From an uncultured Erythrobacter sp. (GTDB lineage: Bacteria; Pseudomonadota; Alphaproteobacteria; Sphingomonadales; Sphingomonadaceae): a DNA stretch of 64,000 bases. The stretch is taken from contig NZ_CANLMB010000002.1 of NCBI RefSeq assembly GCF_947492365.1, forward strand, positions 496,001 through 560,000, read 5' to 3'. Both the position numbers and the translations under genes were made by a program. The number at the start of each line of letters is the position of its first letter. The first letter of the stretch is position 1. The notes under the pieces are model-generated. The model did not search any database. It was not told the DNA's origin and saw nothing but the letters and a program-made list of their open reading frames with translations. This document shows, piece after piece, positions 1-8,519 of this stretch.

Positions 1-413
1 GTTGTGTTCGAGAACTCCAGCGTGACATGCCCTTCCCAACCTGGCTCGAGCGGGGTGACATTCACGATAATTCCGCAGCGCGCATAGGTGCTCTTGCCAA
101 GGCAGATGACGAGCACATCCTCAGGCACGCGGAAATATTCCACAGTGCGGGCCAGCGCGAATGAATTGGGCGGAATGATGCAGACATCGTTGTCGCGGTC
201 GACGAAGTTCTTCGGATCGAAGCTCTTGGGATCGACCGTCGAGCTGTCGACATTGGTGAAGATCTTGAATTCGGGAGCAACGCGCGCGTCATATCCGTAG
301 GAGCTAAGCCCGTATGAGATGCAGCCATCGCGCCTTTGGGCTTCCTCGAAAGGCTCGATCATGCCGTTCGATTGCGCCTGTTCGCGGATCCATTTGTCTG
401 AGAGAATCGCCAT
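1..413 (-). CDS. dcd: dCTP deaminase, C-terminal end cut by window edge
   Basis: Deaminates dCTP to dUTP, feeding dTMP synthesis. The visible 137 residues begin [12 protein letters not shown] and carry the family segments [18 protein letters not shown] and [12 protein letters not shown]; the latter holds the family's catalytic Glu. The ATG at 411-413 is the natural start because the family begins at this motif. Roughly the last quarter of the protein lies beyond position 1. It is cytoplasmic, and the next gene to the right is also leftward, about 80 bases away. Identification is by recognisable motifs; whether it is monofunctional or a dCTP deaminase/dUTPase cannot be told from this part. Confidence 0.93.
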   Translation of the reverse strand, partial: MAILSDKWIREQAQSNGMIEPFEEAQRRDGCISYGLSSYGYDARVAPEFKIFTNVDSSTVDPKSFDPKNFVDRDNDVCIIPPNSFALARTVEYFRVPEDVLVICLGKSTYARCGIIVNVTPLEPGWEGHVTLEFSNT

Positions 414-492
414 GCGCGATAGATTCCGCATGGGCGCATCGGGGGCAAGCGCAAGCGCGATTGCAGCGGCGTCCTATCCCCCGCTTAGACGT

Positions 493-1032
493 TCAATCAA
501 TCAATTCCGCCCCCAATTGGGGGTTTAGCGAGGTAATGTGGTTGAGCCATTTCTTGGGTCGCCGCAGCATGTTGTCAGGATACTCAACCCGTAATCCGAC
601 AAGCTGCGCCATCCGGCCCACAAAGTGGATGCAATTGCGCTGATCGAGACTGTAGCGTGAGCCTGGCTCATCCTTCCAGAGCCGCACCTCTTGCACGATC
701 CGGCGATATTGAGTGTCGGTGAGCGTAATCGAGAAATGGCGATTGGTGCGCCGGACATAGCGTTGCGGCTCGCTTTCGACCAAATGCCCGACCCAATCGC
801 GCGTGATCGCAGCCGATGATGATTGGGCGGTGAAGCCGTAATTCTCGTTGACTGCGGTGCCGTCATCGAGCGTCCCTTCGAGCACGATGAAGGTGTGCGG
901 ATATCGCCCGAACAGAACCGATCCGTTGAACGAATGGAAGTGGATCTGCACATCTGCCAGCGCTGCGCCGCTCCACATGAGAGCGACGAGCGTGAGCAGA
1001 TGGGTGGCCAGGCGGGCTATGCGTTTGATCAT
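493..1032 (-). CDS. secreted protein of unknown function (possible cysteine-peptidase-like fold)
   Basis: The 179-residue product starts with a typical signal peptide (MIKRIARLATHLL, hydrophobic core, cleavage likely after AALA near residue 26). The mature part has a His in RYPHTFIVLEG and a Cys in QRNCIHFVGRMA. This His-then-Cys order with a hydrophobic strand resembles small NlpC/P60- or DUF4105-like exported proteins, but the resemblance is weak and I do not assign a reaction. It stands alone between dcd and putA, all three reading leftward, with no obvious operon partner. Codon use looks native. Likely periplasmic. Confidence 0.75.
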   Translation of the reverse strand: MIKRIARLATHLLTLVALMWSGAALADVQIHFHSFNGSVLFGRYPHTFIVLEGTLDDGTAVNENYGFTAQSSSAAITRDWVGHLVESEPQRYVRRTNRHFSITLTDTQYRRIVQEVRLWKDEPGSRYSLDQRNCIHFVGRMAQLVGLRVEYPDNMLRRPKKWLNHITSLNPQLGAELID

Positions 1033-1089
1033 GCGCCTTTAGCTATCGCGCAACTGTGAGGCGTTTCAAGTCCGTATAAGGGTCATGTC

Positions 1090-4000
1090 TCACAGGCTGG
1101 CCAGCAGGCTCGCATTGCCGCCCGCCGCAGTTGTATCGATGCAGGTCACCCTCTCGGTCGCAAAGCGCGCGAGGTAATGCGGTCCGCCCGCCTTTGGGCC
1201 GGTGCCCGAAAGGCCCTCGCCGCCAAAGGGCTGGCTTTCGACGATCGCGCCGATCTGGTTGCGGTTGACGTAGAAATTACCAACCCGCGCGCGCGACTGG
1301 ACAAAGCGCCGCGTTGCCTCGATCCGGCTATGGAGACCGAGTGTTAGGCCGTAGCCGGTGGCGTTGATCTCATCCACGACTTGCCCCAGCTCATCGGATT
1401 CGAAGCGCGCGACATGCAGGATCGGGCCGAAATTCTCGCGCTTCAGGTCGAGGATCGAGTCAATCTCCATGATCGTCGGTGCAACGAAACACCCCTTGCT
1501 GGTGAAATCGGCCAGCTCGCGCCGCCAGACCGTGTGGCCCGAGGCCTCGCGCCGGGCGACGTGGCGTTCGAGCGCAGCCTGCGCATCGGGGTCGATCACA
1601 GGACCGACATCGGTGGCAAGGTCAGCCGGATCGCCGATATGAAGCGCCTCGAAACCCCCGCGGATCATCTCCAACATTTCGTCTGCGACATCATCTTGCA
1701 GATAAAGAACGCGCAGGGCCGAACAGCGCTGGCCGGCGCTCTGGAACGCGCTGGCGAGCACGTCGCGCACCACCTGTTCCGGCAGCGCGGAGCTGTCGAC
1801 GATCATTGCGTTCTGCCCGCCGGTTTCCGCGATCAAAGTCGCAATCGGTCCATCGCGTCCGGCCAGCGTGCGGTTGATCGCCTGCGCGGTCTCGGTCGAG
1901 CCAGTGAAGGCGACGCCCGCCAGCCTTGGGTCTGCGGTTATCATCTGCCCGACATCGCCTGCGCCGGGGAGCAATTGTAGCGCTTCGGGCGGAATGCCTG
2001 CTTCATGGCACAGTTTGACTGCCAGCGCTGCGATCAGCGGGGTCTGCTCAGCAGGCTTGGCGATAACCGAATTGCCCGCCGCGAGCGCGGCCGACGCCAT
2101 TCCAGTGAAAATCGCTAAAGGGAAATTCCACGGGGAGATGGTCGCAAACACGCCGCGCCCATGCATTCTGAGCGTATTCTCTTCCCCGGTCGGACCGGGC
2201 AGGTGGACCGGCGTTTCGAACTGGCGGCGCGCTTCGCTTGCATAATAGCGCAGGAAATCGACCGCCTCACGCAATTCGGCCACGCCGTCGAGCAAGGTCT
2301 TGCCTGCTTCGCGTTGGCACAGGACAAGAAACTCGTCGGTATGCGCCTCGAACAGATCGGCGGCTTCCTCAAGCAGGACGGCGCGCTTTTCACCTCCAAG
2401 CGCGTCCCATCCGGGCTGGATCGCGGCGGCGCGAGCGAAGGCGTCATCGACTTCCTCCTGCGTCGCATCGCGGCGTGTGCCCACTTCGGTTGTGAGGTCA
2501 TGCGGCATGGTGATCGGCGCAATCTCGCCCGGTTCCTCGCCCGGGAATGTTGGCTCCGCGCGCCATTGCAATTCGGCCAGACCGGCCAACCGCTCTTGGA
2601 GCGGAGCCAGCACCAGTGGGTCAGACAGATCGACCCCGGCGCTGTTGAGGCGCTCTCCCAATATGTCGCACGGTAAGGGGATCGCGGGATTGCGACGCTC
2701 CTCAAGCGCTTCCAGCTCGGCAATCGGATCGCCGACCAGCTCCTCGGCGGGCACTTCGGCATCGCCCATGCGGTTGACGAAGCTGGTGTTTGCTCCGTTT
2801 TCGAGAAGGCGGCGCACGAGATAGGCGAGCAGTTCTTTATGCCCGCCCACAGGTGCGTAAATGCGCACCGGCGTCGCGTTCTCGCCTTCGAGGTTGCGCA
2901 AGGTTTCGAACACCTCCTCGCCCATGCCGTGGAGGCGCTGGAATTCGAACGGACGGCCCTGAGCCAACTGCTTCACCACCGCGACTGTGTAGGCGTTGTG
3001 GGTGGCAAAAGCGGGGCGGATGATGTCGTCATGCTCAAACAGGCGCGAGGCGCAGGCGAGGTACGAGACATCGGTGGCGATCTTGCGGGTGAAGACCGGA
3101 TAATCGTCATAGCCACCAACTTGGCTGAGCTTTACCTCGGTGTCCCAATAGGCGCCCTTGACCAGCCGCACGAACAGCTTGCGATTGTGCCTGCGGGCAA
3201 GCTTGGCCACCCAATCGCACAGCGGCACGCCGCGCTTCTGATAGGCTTGCAGCGCGAGGCCGAAGCCTTCCCAGCGCGAACCATCAGCGCGGGTGAACAG
3301 CTCGTCATCGCTGACCAAGGTCTCAATAATGTCGAGGCTGACTTCGAGCCGCTCGGCCTCTTCTGCATCGATGGTGAAGTGGATGTCGGCGTCGCGCGCC
3401 TTGAGCGCAAGCGCCTTCACAATCGGAACGATTTCGGCGTGTGCCTGCTCGGCGTGGAAATGGGTGTATTTGGGGTGAAGCGCAGACAGCTTCACCGAAA
3501 TACCGGGCGAGGGACCAACACCTCCCGAAGCCTCGCGTGTCAGCCGCTCGATTGCGCCATCGTAAGCCTGACGATAGCGGTCGGCATCGGCGTAGGTCAT
3601 CGCGGCTTCGCCGAGCATGTCGAACGAATGCGTCAGGCCTTTCGCGCGTTCAGGCTTTGCGCGTTTGAGCGCCTCGTCGATAGTACGCCCGAACACGAAC
3701 TGCCCGCCCAGAATGCGCATGGCCTGCAAGGTTGCCTTGCGAATCACCGGCTCGCCCAGTCGGTTCATCGTGCGTTTGAGAGTGCCGCCCATACCGCGCT
3801 GGTGCTCTTCGGGGCGCTCAAGCACTTCGCCGGTCAGCATTAGAGAAAATGTCGCGGCATTGACGAAGGTCGAGGAGCTTTCGCCCAGATGCTCGCCCCA
3901 TTCGATTTCGCCGATCTTGTCGCGGATCAGCGCGTCTGCCGTCTCGTCATCGGGCACGCGCAGCAGCGCCTCTGCCAGACACATCAGCGCGATGCCCTCT

Positions 4001-4236
4001 TCGGTGTCGAGCCCGTATTGCTGCAAGAAGGCGTCGATCCCGCTCGCCTTGTGACTGCGCGCACCCTCGATCAATTCAATTGCGAGCTGTGCCGCCGCTT
4101 CGCTTACCTTGCGCGCAGGCGCTGCCTGTTCCAGCCTCTGCGCAACACAAGCCTCCTCTTCGGCGCGATAGGCGCGGCGCAATTCGCTGCGGTCGAGGAA
4201 GTTGGCCGTATTGGCCGGCAGGCTTGGGTGGGTCAC
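1090..4236 (-). CDS. putA: bifunctional proline dehydrogenase / L-glutamate gamma-semialdehyde dehydrogenase
   Basis: Oxidises proline to glutamate in two steps, FAD-dependent then NAD-dependent, with channelling between the active sites. The N-terminal proline dehydrogenase barrel shows FVRLVKGAYWDTEVK near residue 355 and EFQRLHGMGEE further on. The C-terminal aldehyde dehydrogenase has ISPWNFPLAIF, a Glu in AETGGQNAM (about residue 803) and the catalytic Cys in SAGQRCSALR (about residue 837). The protein ends in the TAAGGNASLL segment usual in PutA. No ribbon-helix-helix DNA-binding domain is present, so it is not an autorepressor. I chose the GTG at 4234-4236 (VTHPSLPANTANFLDR) because homologues begin near here; the same frame extends to an ATG at 4314, adding 26 unlikely residues. 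Divergent from a YciI-like gene. Confidence 0.95.
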   Translation of the reverse strand: MTHPSLPANTANFLDRSELRRAYRAEEEACVAQRLEQAAPARKVSEAAAQLAIELIEGARSHKASGIDAFLQQYGLDTEEGIALMCLAEALLRVPDDETADALIRDKIGEIEWGEHLGESSSTFVNAATFSLMLTGEVLERPEEHQRGMGGTLKRTMNRLGEPVIRKATLQAMRILGGQFVFGRTIDEALKRAKPERAKGLTHSFDMLGEAAMTYADADRYRQAYDGAIERLTREASGGVGPSPGISVKLSALHPKYTHFHAEQAHAEIVPIVKALALKARDADIHFTIDAEEAERLEVSLDIIETLVSDDELFTRADGSRWEGFGLALQAYQKRGVPLCDWVAKLARRHNRKLFVRLVKGAYWDTEVKLSQVGGYDDYPVFTRKIATDVSYLACASRLFEHDDIIRPAFATHNAYTVAVVKQLAQGRPFEFQRLHGMGEEVFETLRNLEGENATPVRIYAPVGGHKELLAYLVRRLLENGANTSFVNRMGDAEVPAEELVGDPIAELEALEERRNPAIPLPCDILGERLNSAGVDLSDPLVLAPLQERLAGLAELQWRAEPTFPGEEPGEIAPITMPHDLTTEVGTRRDATQEEVDDAFARAAAIQPGWDALGGEKRAVLLEEAADLFEAHTDEFLVLCQREAGKTLLDGVAELREAVDFLRYYASEARRQFETPVHLPGPTGEENTLRMHGRGVFATISPWNFPLAIFTGMASAALAAGNSVIAKPAEQTPLIAALAVKLCHEAGIPPEALQLLPGAGDVGQMITADPRLAGVAFTGSTETAQAINRTLAGRDGPIATLIAETGGQNAMIVDSSALPEQVVRDVLASAFQSAGQRCSALRVLYLQDDVADEMLEMIRGGFEALHIGDPADLATDVGPVIDPDAQAALERHVARREASGHTVWRRELADFTSKGCFVAPTIMEIDSILDLKRENFGPILHVARFESDELGQVVDEINATGYGLTLGLHSRIEATRRFVQSRARVGNFYVNRNQIGAIVESQPFGGEGLSGTGPKAGGPHYLARFATERVTCIDTTAAGGNASLLASL

Positions 4237-4357
4237 TTCGCAGATAGGCCTTTCGCTGAGGGTCGCCCTGAGTCGGGCGCAATTGAGGCGATTTGGACCG
4301 GTCGCGCCTCTCAATCAAGCAAAGTCGTAACATCGGAAACCATTTTGATCGTGCTTG

Positions 4358-4377
4358 ATCACAGCACCTGCTGTGAT
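4358..4377. promoter_or_regulatory. perfect palindrome between putA and the YciI gene (candidate operator)
   Basis: Nine-base arms ATCACAGCA and TGCTGTGAT flank a CC centre, giving a 20-bp perfect inverted repeat in the divergent intergenic region, 13 bases before the YciI ATG. This is the size and symmetry of a dimeric repressor/activator site. The half-sites are TCACA then TGTGA, opposite in order to a CRP site. Which regulator binds is unknown; no regulator gene is adjacent. Confidence 0.55.
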
Positions 4378-4389
4378 AACCCAGCCGTC

Positions 4390-4683
4390 ATGGCTCTTTT
4401 CTGCTTCTATTGCCGCGACGGTGAGAACAATGACAAGCTGCGCGAAGTGCATTTGGAGGCGCAGCGCGAGTGGATGGCGCAGCACGAAGAGAATTACCGC
4501 GCTGCCGGTCCGCTGACCAATGCCAAGGGCGAATTTGTCGGCTCTCTGTTGATCATCGAGGCCGAGGATGAAGCGGCCGCGCGCGCGACAGTGAACGATG
4601 ATCCCTATCTGGTGGGCGGCGTGTGGCAGTCGATCCGGGTGGACAAGTTCGAGCCGGTCAAAGGGCGCTGGAAGGATCGTTAA
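4390..4683 (+). CDS. YciI family protein
   Basis: Small 97-residue cytoplasmic protein of the YciI/YCII ferredoxin-like fold, starting MALFCFYCRDGENN. Family hallmarks seen: a His in LREVHLEAQREWM, AAGPLTNAKGEFVGSLLIIEA, an acidic DDPY segment (NDDPYLVGGVW) and VDKFEPVKGRW at the end. Some relatives are dehydrochlorinases or act in ring-cleavage pathways, but most have no assigned reaction. It reads away from putA and shares the palindromic intergenic region with it. The start is the ATG after the palindrome; a longer frame upstream overlaps putA and is not credible. Confidence 0.85.
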   Translation: MALFCFYCRDGENNDKLREVHLEAQREWMAQHEENYRAAGPLTNAKGEFVGSLLIIEAEDEAAARATVNDDPYLVGGVWQSIRVDKFEPVKGRWKDR

Positions 4684-4961
4684 TCGAGCAGTCGGAAGCT
4701 GCCCGCCGTATATCGAAAAATAGCGGGACGTTCAGGCGGACTATCATCGGGGAGTGTCTCTCCGAACGAAGCAAAGTAACAATCATAGAAGCCCATCACT
4801 TCGTCCTTCCAGCAGTGTACCATGATCCCAAACTCAGGGGATGGATTACCATGTTCATCCACCCAAGGGATGCAAACGCGCGTGCCGGGAGCGATGAAGC
4901 GATCGCCATTCTCAATGCTTGACGTTAGTAGATCGGACCTATCTGGGGGTTGCCTCGTCAC
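4680..4961 (-). CDS. small hypothetical protein in operon with mtnP
   Basis: Encodes 93 residues from a GTG at 4959-4961 that overlaps the mtnP stop codon (GTGA), so translation is probably coupled to mtnP. It has no signal peptide or membrane segment. The centre is rich in aromatic and Cys residues (IMVHCWKDEVMGFYDCYFASFG). Its stop overlaps the YciI gene tail to tail by four bases. Base composition is somewhat less GC-rich than the neighbours. I do not recognise the family. The coupling to mtnP and the lack of any better frame here support a real gene. Confidence 0.6.
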   Translation of the reverse strand: MTRQPPDRSDLLTSSIENGDRFIAPGTRVCIPWVDEHGNPSPEFGIMVHCWKDEVMGFYDCYFASFGETLPDDSPPERPAIFRYTAGSFRLLD

Positions 4962-5824
4962 CCCAATACCCGCCCCGCCACCGCATCAAGCTTCGCCATC
5001 ATTTCCGGATCCTGCTCCTCGGGTGCGGTGATAACCGCGTCATCGAGCGCTTTGTCGATCGGAGAGGCCTTGCGGGTTTTCGGCAGGGACTCAATGAACT
5101 TGACCACCGCCTCGCGCGCGAGTTGACTGTTTTCCTGCATCTGCGCGACGACTTGCGCGACGTTGACTTCCTCACCGTCCCGCCAGCAATCATAGTCGGT
5201 GACCATGCCCATCAGCGCATAGGGTAGCTCGGCCTCGCGGGCGAGCTTGGCTTCTGGCATACCGGTCATGCCGATTATATCCGCGCCCCATTGGCGGTAC
5301 ATGCGGCTTTCTGCGCGGGTGGAGAATTGCGGTCCCTCCATCGCCAGATAGGTCGCGCCGGTCGCGACCTTGCCCTTACAGGCAGTGACCGCCTTTGCAG
5401 CCATTTCGGACAGGCGCGGGCAGGTCGGGTCCGCCATCGAAACATGGGTGACAAAGCCGCTGGAATAAAAGGTCGAGGCCCGGTGCGCGGTGTGATCAAT
5501 GAACTGATCGGCTAGCACGAAGCGTCCCGGCTCAAGCTCTTCGCGTAGTGATCCCACAGCGGAGATTGCCAGAATATCAGTGCAGCCAGCCCGCTTGAGT
5601 GCGTCCACATTCGCGCGCGAGTTGAGGTCGGTCGGCGAGATCGGATGCCCGCGCCCGTGCCGCGGCAGAAAACGCACTTTTACATTGCCGATACGACCGA
5701 ACAGAATCTCGTCAGACGGATCACCCCAGGGCGTGTCGATCAGCAGCCACTGCTCATCGTCGAGCCCCTCTATATTGTAGAGGCCCGATCCGCCGATAAT
5801 TCCGATGCACCATTCTTTGGCCAT
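4958..5824 (-). CDS. mtnP: S-methyl-5'-thioadenosine phosphorylase
   Basis: Phosphorolytic cleavage of methylthioadenosine, a polyamine-synthesis by-product, to adenine and methylthioribose-1-phosphate in methionine salvage. The 288 residues are the normal family length. The N-terminal IGIIGGSGLYNIEGL phosphate-binding loop, RHGRGHPISPTDLNSRANV, a purine-site segment TYLAMEGPQFSTRAES and GMTGMPEAKLAREAEL are all present. The start MAKEWCIGIIGG fits the family. No mtnA or mtnB is adjacent. A small gene overlaps its stop, and a GST gene lies about 100 bases upstream in the same direction. Confidence 0.93.
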   Translation of the reverse strand: MAKEWCIGIIGGSGLYNIEGLDDEQWLLIDTPWGDPSDEILFGRIGNVKVRFLPRHGRGHPISPTDLNSRANVDALKRAGCTDILAISAVGSLREELEPGRFVLADQFIDHTAHRASTFYSSGFVTHVSMADPTCPRLSEMAAKAVTACKGKVATGATYLAMEGPQFSTRAESRMYRQWGADIIGMTGMPEAKLAREAELPYALMGMVTDYDCWRDGEEVNVAQVVAQMQENSQLAREAVVKFIESLPKTRKASPIDKALDDAVITAPEEQDPEMMAKLDAVAGRVLG

Positions 5825-5919
5825 GCGTGGCGACCATGCTCCGCTAATGTCTTATTGCAGGAGGCTTTACGTGCCTGACCCGCGCTCTGCAACGCTAGCT
5901 ACGATGCGAAACTTAACCA

Positions 5920-6624
5920 TCAGGAAATAACGGCGCGATCCGGCATGGCTTTGCGCACAATGGCCTCGGCCTTGGCATAGGGGGCGGCGATAGAGGGCCG
6001 CTCGGCCATGCGAGCATAATGCGCGGCCAGTGCGGGATAATCGTCCAGTGGCGTTTCTGCGACCAGAGCAATTTGCATCATCACGCAGGCGATCGAAATG
6101 TCTGCAATCGAGACCGCTTCTTCGGCGCAGAATGTTTTTCCCGACAGTTCGGCATCGAGAAAGGCGAGCATTGGCGGAATGGCAGTCGCCCAGGTCTCGC
6201 GCGCTTTGGCGATATCGGGTTCTTTGCCCTGCGTGATTGAGAAGAAGATCGGGCGGAAAATGCCCAAACCCCCGCTCGCCGCGAGCGTGGTGTCGACATA
6301 TTCTTCGATCATCAGCGCGCGGCCATGGGCAAAGGCATCGCGGCAATAAAGCGCGGGCTCGGGATGTTTGCGCTCCAAATAGGCGCAGATGGCCGAACTG
6401 TCGGCGATGGTGCCGGCGACGCCATCTGCTGCAATCGAGCGGTCACGCATCACCGGAATGCGCTTCATCGGCGAGATGTCGCGGAACCATTGCGGAGGAT
6501 CGAAGACATTGACCGGCTCGACCTCGAAAGGAATGTCCTTTTCAATGCAAACCGCCGCGGCCTTGCGCACAAAAGGCGAAAGGGGGCTGCCATAGATGAC
6601 GATGTCGGCTGCTTCTTCGGACAT
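5920..6624 (-). CDS. glutathione S-transferase family protein
   Basis: A 234-residue cytosolic GST. The N-terminal thioredoxin-like domain begins near residue 8 (IVIYGSPLSPFVRKAAAVC) and has the cis-Pro segment FRDISPMKRIPVMRD and the glutathione-contacting DSSAICAYLERKHPE. The helical C-terminal domain has an N-capping-like Asp in VSIADISIACVMM. The Ser-Pro in PLSPFVRK stands where the catalytic Ser or Cys of bacterial classes lies. The substrate is unknown. It is divergent from the aldehyde dehydrogenase gene, leaving about 190 bases between them. Confidence 0.88.
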   Translation of the reverse strand: MSEEAADIVIYGSPLSPFVRKAAAVCIEKDIPFEVEPVNVFDPPQWFRDISPMKRIPVMRDRSIAADGVAGTIADSSAICAYLERKHPEPALYCRDAFAHGRALMIEEYVDTTLAASGGLGIFRPIFFSITQGKEPDIAKARETWATAIPPMLAFLDAELSGKTFCAEEAVSIADISIACVMMQIALVAETPLDDYPALAAHYARMAERPSIAAPYAKAEAIVRKAMPDRAVIS

Positions 6625-6730
6625 ATTCGGGGAACTCCTGTTTGACGCCTTGATAGGGCGCGGATCGTTTGGGGCAACTGATTTGGCGCAAGTACTAGGC
6701 GCCTGATGCTGCCCGATGCTCTAGGTTGCA

Positions 6731-6746
6731 AATTGCAATCGCAATT
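6731..6746. promoter_or_regulatory. inverted repeat upstream of the aldehyde dehydrogenase gene (candidate operator)
   Basis: Arms AATTGC and GCAATT flank AATC; an extra TTGCAA lies just to the left, so half-sites of the TTGC/GCAA type occur three times in about 25 bases. The site is about 70 bases before the aldehyde dehydrogenase ATG and in the shared region with the divergent GST gene, where a dimeric regulator could act on either. The binding protein is unknown. Confidence 0.4.
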
Positions 6747-6816
6747 GATTTTTCTGCGCAAAGGTCCAACTTGAAGGCCAAGAAAAATCATCGTTTGGAT
6801 TCGAAAGAGGATTATC

Positions 6817-8244
6817 ATGGTCACCCAGTACAAGAACCTTATCAACGGCGAGATGGTTGGCACCGACGAATGGCTCGACGTGGTCAACCCGGCAAACGAA
6901 GAGGTTGTGGGGCAAGTGCCATCCTGCGGCGCGGGCGATCTTGACCGGGCAGTGGCTGCGGCGCGTGCGGCATTCAAGACCTGGAAAAAGACCTCATTCG
7001 AAGAGCGTCAGGCAGCCTGCATGGCGATCTCGGGCGCGATCAAGGAAAATGCTGACGAGCTTTACCGCTTGCTGACTACCGAACAGGGCAAGCCGCACGA
7101 ACAGGCCAAGGGCGAAATCTACGGCGCGGCTGGCATGTCGGCGGCGCAGGCTACGCTGAAACTCGAAGATGTCGTCAACGAAGACAGCGATGCTCGTCTG
7201 TCGCGCACTCGCCGCGTGCCGGTGGGTGTTGTTGGCGGAATCGTTCCATGGAACTTCCCCGTCATGATGGCGGTTCAGAAGATCGTTCCGGCGTTGATGA
7301 GCGGCTGCACCATTGTGCTCAAGCCTTCGCCCTTCACTCCGCTGACCACGCTTCGCATCGCCGAGCTGATCGCGGACAAGGTCCCGGCGGGTACGGTGAA
7401 CATCATCACCGGCGAAGATTCGCTCGGGCCGCTGATTACCGCGCACCCTGATATCGACAAGATCACCTTCACCGGATCGACCGCGACGGGCAAGAAAATC
7501 ATGGAGGGCGCCAGCAACGACCTCAAACGCATCACGCTCGAACTGGGCGGCAATGATGCCTCGATCGTTATGCCCGACGCTGACCCCAAGAAAGTGGCCG
7601 AGCAATTGTTCTGGTCCAGCTTTTCCAATGCCGGCCAAATCTGCGTCGCGGCGAAACGCATCTACATCCACGAAGACATCTATGACGAGCTGAGCGCGGC
7701 GCTTGCCGAATATGCCAAGACCGTTGTTGTTGGCGATGGCGCCCAGCAGGGCACCGGCGTGGGGCCGATCCAGAACAAGAAGCAGTATGACCGCGTGCTT
7801 GAGCTGATCCAGGACGCCAAAGACAATGGCTACAAATTCCTGACCGGCGGCGACAAAGATCCGTCCGGCACTGGCTATTACGTGCCGATCACGATCCTCG
7901 ATAACCCGCCCGAAGACGCGCGGATTGTTGCTGAGGAGCAGTTCGGCCCAGTTATGCCGCTGATGAAATTCTCGACCGAGGAAGAAGTCATCCAGCGCGC
8001 CAATGCCAGCGAATATGGCCTCGCCGGAGCAGTCTGGACCGGCAACCCGGACAAAGGCGTCGAGATTGCCGAGCAACTCGAAACCGGAACCGTGTGGATC
8101 AACGAGTATCTGCACCTGTCGCCCTTCACCCCGTTTGGCGGGCATAAACAGTCGGGCTTTGGTGCGGAATATGGCCTCGATGGGCTCAAGGAATTCACCT
8201 ATCCGCAGGTCATCACGGTCAAGAAAGACAACGTGCCGGCTTGA
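6817..8244 (+). CDS. NAD(P)-dependent aldehyde dehydrogenase
   Basis: Oxidises an aldehyde to the acid. The 475 residues are full length for the family. Seen: GGIVPWNFPVMM, Lys169 in LKPSPFTPL, the NAD-fold motif TFTGSTATGKK, Glu242 in LELGGNDA and the nucleophile Cys276 in NAGQICVAAKR, followed by AEEQFGPVMPL and the C-terminal FTPFGGHKQSGFG. All catalytic residues are present. A strong ribosome site (GAGG, seven bases before the ATG) sets the start. The protein resembles broad-specificity aldehyde or succinate-semialdehyde dehydrogenases, but the substrate cannot be read from sequence. It is a single gene ending at a clear terminator. Confidence 0.94.
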   Translation: MVTQYKNLINGEMVGTDEWLDVVNPANEEVVGQVPSCGAGDLDRAVAAARAAFKTWKKTSFEERQAACMAISGAIKENADELYRLLTTEQGKPHEQAKGEIYGAAGMSAAQATLKLEDVVNEDSDARLSRTRRVPVGVVGGIVPWNFPVMMAVQKIVPALMSGCTIVLKPSPFTPLTTLRIAELIADKVPAGTVNIITGEDSLGPLITAHPDIDKITFTGSTATGKKIMEGASNDLKRITLELGGNDASIVMPDADPKKVAEQLFWSSFSNAGQICVAAKRIYIHEDIYDELSAALAEYAKTVVVGDGAQQGTGVGPIQNKKQYDRVLELIQDAKDNGYKFLTGGDKDPSGTGYYVPITILDNPPEDARIVAEEQFGPVMPLMKFSTEEEVIQRANASEYGLAGAVWTGNPDKGVEIAEQLETGTVWINEYLHLSPFTPFGGHKQSGFGAEYGLDGLKEFTYPQVITVKKDNVPA

Positions 8245-8257
8245 TCCAGTCCGACCA

Positions 8258-8302
8258 AATCCCCCGAGTCGCAGCGTGACGCTGCGGGCATTTGGGGGGT
8301 TT
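8258..8302 (+). terminator. hairpin terminator after the aldehyde dehydrogenase gene
   Basis: Inner stem CGCAGCG / CGCTGCG with a TGA loop is nested in outer arms AAATCCCCC / GGGGGTTT with a bulged spacer, starting about 14 bases after the stop codon. There is only a short T-run, so it may be an attenuated or bidirectional terminator. Confidence 0.6.
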
Positions 8303-8426
8303 AGTTGATAAAGCACATGCGTGGGCCCGGGCTTCCATAGGGAGGGCCGTGTCGGTGCGGGTCGATTCACTTTGCAAAGAGCCGATGCGAACTTAACATC
8401 CTGGCTTCATGTAGGAAAACCAGCGG

Positions 8427-8432
8427 TATAAT
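8427..8432 (+). promoter_or_regulatory. possible -10 element before the kinase operon
   Basis: A consensus TATAAT lies 25 bases before the leader ORF. The expected -35 position (about 8404-8410) has only a poor match (GCTTCA), so this is a weak sigma-70 promoter candidate for the operon that follows. Confidence 0.3.
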
Positions 8433-8456
8433 GGCGCGCTAAAGGGGAGAGGCCGC

Positions 8457-8519
8457 ATGCCCGATCATGGGAGCATCGCAACGTCCTTGCTAGATGAGGC
8501 GCGGAGGTCGGGCCTGTGA
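8457..8519 (+). CDS. 20-codon leader ORF overlapping the kinase start
   Basis: ATG at 8457 is preceded by a strong purine-rich ribosome site (AGGGGAGAGG) and reads MPDHGSIATSLLDEARRSGL before a TGA that overlaps the GTG start of the kinase (GTGA). It could be a short regulatory or coupling peptide, or a remnant of a former N-terminus. There is no conservation evidence available here; the case rests on the ribosome site being better than that of the kinase and on the exact overlap. Confidence 0.4.
   Translation: MPDHGSIATSLLDEARRSGL

Noticed and set aside
2839-3843. 334-codon plus-strand frame opposite putA
   Set aside because: Mirror of the proline dehydrogenase coding frame; no ribosome site or domain.
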